Assembly: GCA_050258815.1 (NCBI GenBank)
Contig: JBLMZM010000335.1
Location: 1-11,183 of the forward strand
Length of the DNA: 11,183 nt
Reading direction: 5' to 3'
DNA from: JAAXKN01 sp050258815
GTDB lineage: Bacteria > Bacteroidota > Ignavibacteria > Ignavibacteriales > SURF-24
In this document: positions 7,101 through 11,183 of the stretch, one piece after another
Layout of the letters: each line of letters starts with the position of its first letter
Position numbering within the stretch: the stretch's first letter is position 1
Position numbers and translations under genes: made by a program
The notes under the pieces: generated by a model
What the model was told of the DNA's origin: nothing
Database searches by the model: none
The model's input: the letters and a program-made list of their open reading frames with translations, nothing else

Positions 7101-9750
7101 TGTCAGAGAGTTTCTGCAATATGCCGCAGGTATTTACCATAATCTCCGGGTAATTTTTAATCCTGAGAATTATGGTTTTGCTAAGGCAAATAACATTGGT
7201 GCAAAAAATGCAAAGGGCAAATATCTTGTGTGCCTTAATAATGATACCGAACCGCAAAAAGACTGGCTTGAATCGCTATTAAACATCATTGAAAAAGATA
7301 ATACAGTTGGAGCTGTTGGAAGCAAACTTCTTTTCCCTGATGGGACTATTCAACACGCAGGACTTGCAATAGTTAATGATAAGAGAATAAATGATCAATT
7401 GGTTGCACGACACCTGCATTATAAAGAACCCGCTGATTTTATTCAGTCAAACCTGTGCTATACCTGCCAGGCTCTTACCGGAGCCTGCCTGATGATAAAT
7501 AAATCTTTATTCGACCAGTTGGGAGGCTTTGATGAAGGCTTCTGGAATGGGTATGAGGATGTGGATTTATGCTATAGAATCGGGGAAAAAGGATATAAGC
7601 TGGTCTATCAGCCTAAAAGCATCGTTATACATCATGAATCACAGAGCGGAGATGAAAGATTTTCGAAGGTTCCTGACAATATAAGGCTGTTATATGGAAA
7701 ATGGCTGAATAATATACAGCCTGATTATATTGTAGAGAAAAATGGCGAGATAAAAAAGGCCCCGACATTTACTATCAGGGACTATCCCCCACATGAAGCA
7801 ACTCCGGAGAGGGAAAGAATTATGGCAAATGAAGAAAACGATTTATGTTCAATAATAGTGCTTACATTCAACGGTTTGAAATATAACAGGGAATTTGTCA
7901 ATTCAGTCATTAAATATTCCGGAAACAAGTATGAACTGATAATTGTTGATAATGCAAGTACTGATGGAACAGTTGAATACCTGAAAAAATTGCAGAATGA
8001 AAAAAGCAATGTTAAGGTGATATTTAATAGTGTGAACCTCGGGTTCCCTATTGCGGTAAACCAGGCAATTAAGGCTGCAAAAGGCAATTATGTACTGATT
8101 GCCAATAATGATATTGTAGTAACGAATGGCTGGCTGGAAAGAATGATCAGCGTTGCTGAATCGAGTCCCGAAATAGGCATTGTAGGTCCTGTTAGCAATG
8201 CCGTCAGCGGCGTACAGCTGGATAAAAATGCCAAATACAAGAATATGACCGAAATGCAAAAATATGCCAAAAAGGTCAGTAAAGATTTCAAGGGACAGGT
8301 AATTGAGTTCCCGCGTGTAGCCTTCCTCTGCACTCTTATTAAAAAAGAGGTTATTGACGCAATCGGAGGACTGGATGAACGCTTTACCCCGGGAAATTAT
8401 GAGGATGACGATTATTGCCTGCGTGCCCAGAAGGCAGGATACAAGGCTGTGATAGCACGCGACGTATTCATCCACCACTACGGTTCCAAATCCTTCAAGG
8501 CAAACGGGGAGCAGAAATATGCCGAACGCCTTGAGATTAATAAAAGGAAGTTCGTGGATAAATGGGGTGCAACAATTGAGGAAATCTGGCTTGAGGGTAA
8601 GCCTGTCATAGAAAGATCCCTTTCATACCCGATTAACACCGACGAGTTTATGCAGAATTATGAAAGAGCTCTTGTTCATTTTTCCGATGAGGAATTCGAG
8701 ATGGCTGAGCAAGCCCTGAAACATTCAATTGAACTTTATGAAGCTGAGGGACGTACGGATAAACAAAATGAATACGGAACTTTGCTCAATCTTTACGGCA
8801 ACCTGTACCTGATGAATGAGGATCTGGAAAGTGCAAGGGATTATTTCGGGCGTGAACTTAAGGTTAACCCGCAATCGGCATCGGCGTGCCTGGGGCTCGG
8901 TGAAATTTTCTATGCGGCTGAACTTTACAAGGAATCAAAGGAAATGTTTCAATGGGCTGTGAAGAATGAACCATCCAATAGCAGCGCTGCTGCCGGACTT
9001 GCCAGGGCAAATCAGAAGATGGGACTTTCTGAGGATCATAATAGTCTGATTGAAGTATCAGTTGAAGACGGTACAACAGGTGCCGTGTGGGATAATAACG
9101 GATCAGAAAACATAAAAACGGATGACAGAATGAATGAACTGATTACTGAAGCTGAAATGCTTGTCGAACAAAATAAACTTCAGGAGGCAGTAGAGCTACT
9201 GGATCAGATTATAAGAGAGAACCCTAAGAATACAGATGCCTTAAACAATCTGGCAGTTGTGTCAATCCTTACAGGGGATCTTGAGGCCGCAGCAGATTTT
9301 ATTCAGATGGTAGTGGAAATCGATCCGGCAAATGAGGTGGCTCTTGATAATATGAATTACCTAAGCCAATTGATTGACAGTCAGTTAAACCATATAAACA
9401 ATATGGCTGAATCTACATTGACGGATTTAACTGCAGAAGCGCCGGCTGATCTGCCGGATAACGATGCCATTTCAACTGTTCACAAAGGACGCTATAATGA
9501 TCTTATAGAAAAAGCAGAAGAGTTTATTGAAAACAGCGACCTCATTTCAGCGCGTAAAATGCTGGAGACGGTTCTTTTGCTTGAACCTGAAAATACTGAT
9601 GCGCTGAATAACCTTTCGGTCATTGAAATTATGGAAAAGAATTATCCCGCTGCCGTGGAGATCATTGAAAGGGTTATAAGCCGTGATCCGGAAAATGAAG
9701 TTGCTACTGAAAATCTCCTCTATTTTCAAAGAGAGCTGGATAAGCTTTAA
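229..9750 (+). CDS. Giant multidomain glycosyltransferase/methyltransferase with C-terminal TPRs (3173 aa)
   Basis: A single uninterrupted frame encodes a predicted cytoplasmic glycan-assembly protein. I see no signal peptide or membrane segment. Modules in order, with approximate residues: CgeB-like GT-B 1-322; linker 323-394; SAM methyltransferase 395-562; GT-B 592-924; GT-B 932-1224; GT-B (GT4, WcaC-like) 1254-1651; linker 1652-1716; four GT-A/GT2 modules at 1717-1955, 1980-2225, 2247-2505 and 2538-2792; TPR region 2805-3173. Ordinary bacterial GT4 and GT2 enzymes are 250-400 residues with one catalytic domain, so this equals about nine enzymes fused. The start at 229 is preferred because AGGGAG lies 5 bases upstream; the next in-frame ATG (238) is too far from it. 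The substrates, linkage order and acceptor cannot be read from sequence. Flagellin, S-layer or polysaccharide glycosylation is an inference from where such proteins usually occur. The family-level calls are secure; the overall product is not. Confidence 0.95.
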   Translation: MRIMFVGDSEEQHIAKFHEGFRKGLRSMFDTRIYGKGYEGFAEGIKDYRQIKDLLFNDSEPDLLIASYNLASNISELKFEYEGIRDISVPKAIILSDFWNITENYKNLFADWVENNGIDYILSQYPRPIDIYSNTSIADRFLLLPICIDPEIMNDWGERKKYDIGFLGCGITEFHQFYPERNLIHNKLSGIKNINYLSARHPGYSPLPTDHPMIGRNFSRLLNSCKMHVVTGSRYRNPFGKYFETMASNSLLLGIEPEGWEELGFVDGYNYVKVSEKDIVEKVEYYLSRPELISQIAQEGYNLAMKKHTCYARALELSDKITGKLKRENQKTISKSNPAITINTQEQTSLIRQHNGNSVKFAENNYKAVNEKTCSKDFTNDKVLLKRNIAAIAQKKLHLGCGNDYWKGYINIDVDSGSSADLIMDIRQLEEYFEANSIEEIVSIHSLNYLRLWEARDFFNQVYRILKPNGKLIIETVNIESAIKQIIENKGRFDDYLEGIRALHAFGLDDMKVERNFTPYAFSWSPWHISEELSRAGYCQVKICEPETHAKWRDMRVIATKNADPGDGTSTERGKIVSAGEKSPNSFNAYNKCKVLFVVDPVLGHITAKVRGHVPYELLNKRGVSARIINLREMQEDKIVELASEYEIIYLVKIASLSLVRALREKTKSLLLFDLTDALWKDYHRECGWQNIEQILSEVHAITTDNIYVADYAKKYTTEVFIVPTAIDIEQCQKVKEGSRGKAKDEKLIIGWIGSEGTSGALNVVYEVLDQLAQKYPYIHLRVLGANPEKLPVFKHLDISVKKDYDEAEMICELAKMDVGIFPPPLDVEDYVLRGALKARIFMSAGVPVVCQKAGECETLIIDGVSGMLAENKQQWFLKLEALITSSDLRNTLGQKGLESVIRENSFENVSERLLSIIMMLITEKGNKKEKLPRILLIADVSGWIFERHCKTIIKYLSAEFDFDICYMDQAFDEDDYDLIYPLEFNLVDFRRIRNPQKYVTGIRSHWIWEHNNFEELCQILNSRYQRIHTVSNRLYDIFKHYIKQISYVTHGVDSSFFGPSVPQSPEHGKLRIGWAGNREVAVKGFKEFIEPLSLIPGVELVFVGFKDTNLEMGEMLQFYNSIDVYICASVSEGNNNSLLEAASMERAIITTDTGTVNEYLINGHNAIIVKRELPEIISAVEKLRDNPDFRIALGKEARKAVVEKFDWKQKIEDYRDLFRIALNHIGNSRKNDLRQANSIAMEYSSSELRKRGMNIVHINTEDYLGGAARVAYRLSESQCQKGHNPVMFVGSRKSQDAPFEIYDVFEKQPTSYHALENAGLLYYSYQKSHGLTGFSKVKNADILHLHNLHGGYFNPFSLIFLSAAKPLVWTLHDMQAITGHCAHSLDCNKWETGCGNCQSLNTYPAIPIDTTSRLYNDKKLIYKNIFVNLVSPSYWLKSKIEKSILSKHSVEVIHNGVNTSVFKPLNKKEIRAKHKIPDNVLIVGCVAQGGVQNEWKGGYYAAEVIKSITERNKNVVFLNIGASGDSGVPYIVNIPFIADETMLNEVYSLLDVFLFTSIAENCPLVILEALSCGIPIVSFNTGGVPELVRNGIDGFITGYKNTSEAIHYLEKILQDDKLRMDMGKNARENAVTNFDHDLIAARYEKLYLQTIDEYKLWKQNKKIQILPLSEIPSEIKTGPFLDTYRKITENELKPAQNSQSLKLNGESAISQQNNPIKVSAIVSTYNSEKFMRQCLEDLVSQTLYQKGQLEIIIVNTASQQNEETIVREFENKYSNIIYIKTDKRETVYQAWNRGIKAASGKYITNANTDDRHRTDALEIMADELDANSQIALVYGNQLITKNENESFENNTAYGYFLWPEYDRMQLIHASCCGPQPMWRKSLHAELGYFQEEIKIAADYEWWLRISEKYDFKHIDQFLGLYLLSDESVEHKETDVCDSETRQIREYYARKAGLERLDYITYQSYFLKVNNNLNEAGKSLPLVSVIIPTFNRPGYLKECIQSVISQNYKNLEIIIINDAGCDIQDTVRELSDDRIRYFNHEVNKGLAAARNTGIKNANGKYIAYLDDDDIYYPHHIETLVNYLESSSLKVAYNDAYRAIQKLKDGKYETIKKDVPFSREFSRDMLLHLNIAPVQCFMHAKAVSDELGLFEESLPAHEDWEYWIRLSRKYEFKHLKIIASEFRHRTDNTNMTTTKYGNFYTSYRDIIAKYYDEIKNKPEIVAAQKGILDNIKSLADKSEASGQVSSEIMVSIVIPVFNKIELTRVCLANIYKNTPAKPGFEVIIVDNNSTDGVREFLQYAAGIYHNLRVIFNPENYGFAKANNIGAKNAKGKYLVCLNNDTEPQKDWLESLLNIIEKDNTVGAVGSKLLFPDGTIQHAGLAIVNDKRINDQLVARHLHYKEPADFIQSNLCYTCQALTGACLMINKSLFDQLGGFDEGFWNGYEDVDLCYRIGEKGYKLVYQPKSIVIHHESQSGDERFSKVPDNIRLLYGKWLNNIQPDYIVEKNGEIKKAPTFTIRDYPPHEATPERERIMANEENDLCSIIVLTFNGLKYNREFVNSVIKYSGNKYELIIVDNASTDGTVEYLKKLQNEKSNVKVIFNSVNLGFPIAVNQAIKAAKGNYVLIANNDIVVTNGWLERMISVAESSPEIGIVGPVSNAVSGVQLDKNAKYKNMTEMQKYAKKVSKDFKGQVIEFPRVAFLCTLIKKEVIDAIGGLDERFTPGNYEDDDYCLRAQKAGYKAVIARDVFIHHYGSKSFKANGEQKYAERLEINKRKFVDKWGATIEEIWLEGKPVIERSLSYPINTDEFMQNYERALVHFSDEEFEMAEQALKHSIELYEAEGRTDKQNEYGTLLNLYGNLYLMNEDLESARDYFGRELKVNPQSASACLGLGEIFYAAELYKESKEMFQWAVKNEPSNSSAAAGLARANQKMGLSEDHNSLIEVSVEDGTTGAVWDNNGSENIKTDDRMNELITEAEMLVEQNKLQEAVELLDQIIRENPKNTDALNNLAVVSILTGDLEAAADFIQMVVEIDPANEVALDNMNYLSQLIDSQLNHINNMAESTLTDLTAEAPADLPDNDAISTVHKGRYNDLIEKAEEFIENSDLISARKMLETVLLLEPENTDALNNLSVIEIMEKNYPAAVEIIERVISRDPENEVATENLLYFQRELDKL
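1411..1914 (+). other. Module 2: SAM-dependent methyltransferase, type 11-like (residues 395-562)
   Basis: KKLHLGCGNDYWKGYINIDVD spans residues 395-415: L-G-C-G-N is the SAM-binding motif I loop, and N-I-D at 411-413 ends the second strand. The post-motif LKPNGKLIIET at 466-476 is the usual R-x-L-K-P-G-G-x-L strand. About 168 residues is normal for the class I fold. Within this family the segment before the last motifs usually reads H-x-L-E-H; here it is HSLNYL (445-450), so the E-H pair is missing. The likely role is methylation of a sugar hydroxyl on the growing glycan, but it could instead act on a donor sugar or a protein side chain. Confidence 0.82.
2002..3000 (+). other. Module 3: GT-B glycosyltransferase, family 1/GT4-like (residues 592-924)
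   Basis: The N-terminal half begins KVLFVVDPVLGH (594-605) and contains FDLTDALW (673-680), which resembles the D-x-D-D-A segment common in one GT4 subgroup. The C-terminal half starts with LIIGWIGSEGTSG (748-760), the usual strand-loop after the inter-domain linker. It has ALKARIFMSAGVPVVCQKAGE at 836-856, matching the K-x-x-x-Y-M-A-x-G-x-P-V-V donor-site pattern. The classical E-x7-E pair is not obvious; a lysine-type variant of this motif is known in the subgroup. Activity is therefore probable but not certain. Confidence 0.78.
3022..3900 (+). other. Module 4: GT-B glycosyltransferase with E-x7-E motif (residues 932-1224)
   Basis: It begins LPRILLIADVSGWIFERH (932-949), a start typical of a GT4-like subgroup with a short N-terminal domain. 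The second domain opens with IGWAGNREVAVKGF at 1073-1086. The nucleotide-sugar motif is intact: E1133 and E1141 bracket G-N-N-N-S-L-L, giving the E-x7-E pair. It closes with the FDW...Y helix near 1206-1215. At about 293 residues it is somewhat shorter than free-standing GT4 enzymes, the difference lying in the N-terminal half. Donor and acceptor are unknown. Confidence 0.82.
3975..3990 (+). promoter_or_regulatory. Possible internal ribosome binding site and ATG at start of module 5
   Basis: GAGG (3975-3978) lies 9 bases before an in-frame ATG at 3988-3990, which is the first residue of the WcaC-like GT4 module (M1254). Translation from here would give a protein of 1920 residues holding modules 5-9 and the TPRs. 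It may equally be a relic of a formerly separate gene. Confidence 0.3.
3988..5181 (+). other. Module 5: GT4 glycosyltransferase, WcaC-like with Cys cluster (residues 1254-1651)
   Basis: This looks like a full-length GT4 enzyme. It starts MNIVHINTEDYLGGAARVAY (1254-1273). WTLHDMQAITGHCAH (1370-1384) opens a four-cysteine segment, C1382, C1388, C1395 and C1398, which is a hallmark of a WcaC-type subgroup active in exopolysaccharide and surface glycan synthesis. The hinge is VIHNGVNTSVF (1453-1463). E1561 and E1569 form an intact E-x7-E pair in an AENCPLVILEAL context. The module starts exactly at an internal ATG preceded by a Shine-Dalgarno-like sequence. This is the most confidently assigned GT-B module. 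Confidence 0.88.
5377..6093 (+). other. Module 6: GT2-type GT-A glycosyltransferase (residues 1717-1955)
   Basis: VSAIVSTYNSEKFMRQCLED (1719-1738) is the standard first strand and helix of GT2 enzymes. The metal-binding D-x-D equivalent is ANTDDRHR at 1807-1814, with D1810 and D1811. The acceptor-side catalytic segment is AADYEWWLRISEKYDFKH (1897-1914). The tail is short compared with free GT2 enzymes, as expected in a fused array. The closest relative in this protein is module 7, which has almost the same acceptor-side segment. Confidence 0.85.
6166..6903 (+). other. Module 7: GT2-type GT-A glycosyltransferase (residues 1980-2225)
   Basis: It begins LPLVSVIIPTFNRPGYLKEC (1980-1999), the canonical GT2 start. 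The metal site is an acidic run, LDDDDIYY (2065-2072), and the catalytic-base segment is HEDWEYWIRLSRKYEFKH (2156-2173), with E2157 and D2158. All residues expected for a working inverting GT-A enzyme can be seen. It is followed by a roughly 20-residue polar linker leading into module 8. Confidence 0.88.
6967..7743 (+). other. Module 8: GT2-type GT-A glycosyltransferase, rhamnosyltransferase-like (residues 2247-2505)
   Basis: VSIVIPVFNK (2249-2258) starts the fold. VDNNSTDG and a G-F-A-K-A-N-N segment follow in the usual spacing, the metal site is LNNDTEP (2336-2342), and the C-terminal active-site region is GYEDVDLCYRIGEKGY (2441-2456) with a HHES segment at 2468-2471. This E-D-x-D-L-x-x-R pattern is shared by a GT2 subgroup that includes many rhamnosyltransferases and O-antigen enzymes. 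The sugar specificity is not established from sequence. Confidence 0.88.
7806..7824 (+). promoter_or_regulatory. Possible internal ribosome binding site and ATG at start of module 9
   Basis: GGAGAGGG (7806-7813) lies 8 bases before an in-frame ATG at 7822-7824 (M2532), six residues before module 9 begins. Use of this start would give a 642-residue GT2-TPR protein. The purine-rich stretch encodes Pro-Glu-Arg-Glu-Arg in the linker, so it could also be chance. Confidence 0.3.
7840..8604 (+). other. Module 9: GT2-type GT-A glycosyltransferase (residues 2538-2792)
   Basis: SIIVLTFNG (2541-2549), VDNASTDG, a metal site ANNDIVV (2625-2631) and NYEDDDYCLRAQKAGYKAV (2723-2741) make a complete GT2 module of the same subgroup as module 8. 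IHHYGS at 2748-2753 corresponds to the H-H-E-S of module 8. The module ends with a K-W-G segment near 2778-2780. About 15 bases before it, a Shine-Dalgarno-like GGAGAGGG precedes an in-frame ATG (7822). The end of this module is richer in C-ending codons than the rest of the gene. Confidence 0.87.
9136..9378 (+). repeat. Duplicated TPR unit, copy 1 (residues 2970-3050)
   Basis: This 81-residue unit aligns without gaps to residues 3091-3171, exactly 121 residues (363 bases) downstream. I count 32 identical residues of 81 (about 40 %), including the shared core NTDALNNL and the shared D-P-x-N-E-V-A segment. It is an internal protein-level tandem duplication; the DNA has diverged at most third positions. 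Confidence 0.8.
9499..9741 (+). repeat. Duplicated TPR unit, copy 2 (residues 3091-3171)
   Basis: Second copy of the 81-residue unit; it forms the extreme C-terminus of the giant protein. It is joined to the first copy by an acidic linker rich in A, D, P and T (about 3051-3090). Identity to copy 1 is about 40 % by hand count. Confidence 0.8.
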
Positions 9751-9759
9751 TTCAAAAAC

Positions 9760-9764
9760 GGGGA
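9760..9764 (+). promoter_or_regulatory. Ribosome binding site of the TPR-glycosyltransferase gene
   Basis: GGGGA lies 6 bases before the ATG at 9771 and touches the alternative in-frame ATG at 9765. The spacing decides for 9771; the alternative would add only Met-Leu to the N-terminus. Confidence 0.6.
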
Positions 9765-9770
9765 ATGCTG

Positions 9771-11183
9771 ATGACCGGATTATATGAAAAAGCGGTGGCG
9801 TTTTTTAATGCAGAGGATTATGCAAATGCAAAGGACTGCCTGCTAAGGATTGTTGAATCATCCGGGGAGTCGGCTTGTGTTCTGTTTTTTCTGGGTGTTA
9901 TTGAGGCCAGACTCAAGCAGTATGGCACATCAAACACCATGTTTCATAGAGTCATTGAACTTGAAAGCCGACATTATGAGGCTATGTTTAACCTGGCCCT
10001 GAATTATTATAATAAGGGTGAAAGTGAGCTTTCACTCGAATACTTTAGGAAAGCACTTGAGATCAACCCTGAACTACAGTCAGCACACAAGCATGCTCTG
10101 TTACTGGAAAATTATCTTGCCAAAAGGGCTGAGGCCGAAATGTACTTTTCGGAGCGCATGTATGCACAGTCGAAAGAGGTGCTGATTGAGCTCTATAAGG
10201 AAAATCCCCTGGATTATCGTTTAGTCCACAAACTCGCCGATACTTTTTTCCATCTTGGCGAATATGAAAAGGCAATTGAATATTACTACGTACTGATTTC
10301 TCTGTTGAGCGTAAATGAAGTAGTTCTATATAATATTGCACTGTGCTATCAAAAGCTTAAAAATTATGATACAGCCCTGAGACTCTATCATCAATCCCTC
10401 CAAATGAATCCTTCTTATATTGACTCGCTTAATAATCTGGGACTCATCTATTCTGAGATGAAAGAATTTGGAAGAGCTTATGAGTATTTCTGTAAGGCTC
10501 TCGAAATTGATCCAATGTGCATCAGTGCTATTGCCAATATCGGGATCATAAAACTGCAGACAGATGAGTTTGATGAAATAATCAGGATAAATGAAAAAGT
10601 GTTGTCAATTATTGACGACAAATTTGGCCCTCAGATGCATTCTGCTGAAATGAATAACAAAAAGGCCATTGCATACTGCAACATAGGTTTTGCTAATTAC
10701 CGTAAGGGCCATATCGATCTGGCACTTGAATATTATGGCCATTCAATTGACTGCTCACCGGATTATGTAATTGCCCATTACAACCGTGCCCAGGCGTACC
10801 TGATTAAAGGAGATTTTAAAAAGGGATTTCAGGAATATGAATGGCGTATGCTTAAAGAAGACTGGGGCCGGAGAAAATTCCATGGGCTGCCTCCTGTGGA
10901 GCAGCTTTCAGGCAAACGGGTGCTTGTTTATGCTGAGCAGGGTCTTGGAGATGCCATACAATTTGTAAGATACGTAAAAAGACTGAAACAGACAGGCTGT
11001 ACTGTAATATTTGAATGTGACAGAAAGTTAACAGGCCTGTTTAAGAACTACTGCGGAATTGATGAATTTATTGAAAGAAATACAGGGCAGTCTCCCGAAG
11101 CCGGATTTGATTATTCAGTAGCTCTGATGAGCCTGCCCGGATATTTCGGTACGGAATTATCTGACATTCCATGCGAGGTACCT
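9771..11183 (+). CDS. TPR-glycosyltransferase (GT9/heptosyltransferase-like), partial at 3' end
   Basis: The window ends inside this gene, so only 471 residues are visible. Residues 3-350 are about ten TPR units; the clearest are EAMFNLALNYYNKGE (70-84), VVLYNIALCYQKLKNY (184-199) and DSLNNLGLIYSEMKEF (218-233). The last unit runs into F-x-x-G-F-x-E-Y-E-W-R (350-359), after which the chain becomes a GT-B domain: LVYAEQGLGDAIQFVRYV at 385-402 is the diagnostic E-Q-G-L-G-D-x-I-Q-F-x-R-Y motif of TPR-linked GT9/ADP-heptosyltransferase-like proteins. About 150-200 more residues would be expected beyond the window. The start at 9771 is chosen over the in-frame ATG at 9765 because GGGGA ends directly before 9765 but sits 6 bases from 9771. 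It lies 20 bases after the giant gene with no terminator between them, so the two are probably one transcript. Donor and acceptor are unknown. Confidence 0.9.
   Translation, partial: MTGLYEKAVAFFNAEDYANAKDCLLRIVESSGESACVLFFLGVIEARLKQYGTSNTMFHRVIELESRHYEAMFNLALNYYNKGESELSLEYFRKALEINPELQSAHKHALLLENYLAKRAEAEMYFSERMYAQSKEVLIELYKENPLDYRLVHKLADTFFHLGEYEKAIEYYYVLISLLSVNEVVLYNIALCYQKLKNYDTALRLYHQSLQMNPSYIDSLNNLGLIYSEMKEFGRAYEYFCKALEIDPMCISAIANIGIIKLQTDEFDEIIRINEKVLSIIDDKFGPQMHSAEMNNKKAIAYCNIGFANYRKGHIDLALEYYGHSIDCSPDYVIAHYNRAQAYLIKGDFKKGFQEYEWRMLKEDWGRRKFHGLPPVEQLSGKRVLVYAEQGLGDAIQFVRYVKRLKQTGCTVIFECDRKLTGLFKNYCGIDEFIERNTGQSPEAGFDYSVALMSLPGYFGTELSDIPCEVP

Larger units (their letters stand above)
8641..9747 (+). 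other. C-terminal tetratricopeptide repeat region (residues 2805-3173)
   Basis: Helical repeats of about 34 residues fall in three blocks: 2805-2935 (about three to four units, with typical F-x-x-A-x-x-x-F and N-P-x-S-A-x-A positions), 2970-3050 and 3091-3173. The blocks are joined by acidic, S/T/N-rich linkers at about 2936-2968 and 3051-3090. TPRs bind peptides or other proteins. In bacterial and eukaryotic glycosyltransferases, as in O-GlcNAc transferase, they present the acceptor protein. Here they may do this, or may dock onto the TPR array of the next gene. Confidence 0.85.

Noticed and set aside
7903..8478. 191-codon open frame on the minus strand inside module 9
   Set aside because: It lies wholly antisense to a well-supported GT2 module with intact motifs. 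Its translation is I/F/Y/N-rich without any recognisable domain, and no ribosome site precedes it. It is a shadow of the coding strand.
9442..9457. CCGGC/GCCGG inverted repeat with a 6-base loop
   Set aside because: It lies inside the coding linker between the TPR copies (Ala-Pro-Ala-Asp-Leu-Pro), has no T-tract, and is best explained by codon choice.
9765..9767. ATG at 9765 as start of the second gene
   Set aside because: The GGGGA site is directly adjacent, leaving no spacer; the ATG at 9771 in the same frame has normal spacing.
1..11183. CRISPR array, tRNA/rRNA genes, insertion sequences, phage genes
   Set aside because: No direct-repeat array, tRNA-like cloverleaf, transposase motif or terminal inverted repeats were seen; the window is two long coding genes and a short leader.

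Overview
The window is almost entirely two co-directional plus-strand genes for cytoplasmic glycan assembly. It comes from a low-GC bacterium: 60-base stretches counted by eye range from about 28 to 55 % GC, mostly near 40 %. Both genes have Shine-Dalgarno-type sites, and AGA/AGG (Arg) and ATA (Ile) codons are common. No marker fixes the phylum. A Clostridia-type Firmicute or an Ignavibacteria/Bacteroidota-type anaerobe would both fit, and this is only a guess.

Layout. Bases 1-228 are an AT-rich non-coding leader with two small hairpins and a clear ribosome binding site, but no convincing promoter. Bases 229-9750 encode one giant protein of 3173 residues (roughly 360 kDa). Reading its sequence gives nine catalytic modules in a row: a CgeB-like GT-B glycosyltransferase, a SAM-dependent methyltransferase, three more GT-B (GT4/family 1-like) transferases, then four GT-A (GT2-like) transferases, followed by a tetratricopeptide (TPR) tail. 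Twenty bases later, at 9771, a second gene starts and runs off the window end. Its 471 visible residues are about ten TPRs followed by the start of a GT9/ADP-heptosyltransferase-like domain of the type usual in TPR-glycosyltransferase proteins.

How the genes may work together (inference). Eight glycosyltransferases and a methyltransferase on one chain look like a single-polypeptide assembly line that builds a defined oligosaccharide, possibly O-methylated. The TPR tail and the TPR-rich second protein could hold the protein acceptor or bind each other. Such genes are often found in flagellin, S-layer or exopolysaccharide glycosylation loci. No acceptor, sugar-nucleotide synthesis gene or flippase is visible here, so the acceptor is unknown.

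The most interesting signals are the nine-enzyme architecture itself and two in-frame ATG codons with Shine-Dalgarno-like sequences at the first residues of internal modules (3988 and 7822). These could be fossils of gene fusion or real internal starts. Others are two related pairs of GT-A modules, a duplicated 81-residue TPR unit, an altered methyltransferase motif, and a patch of C-ending codons around 8460-8510.
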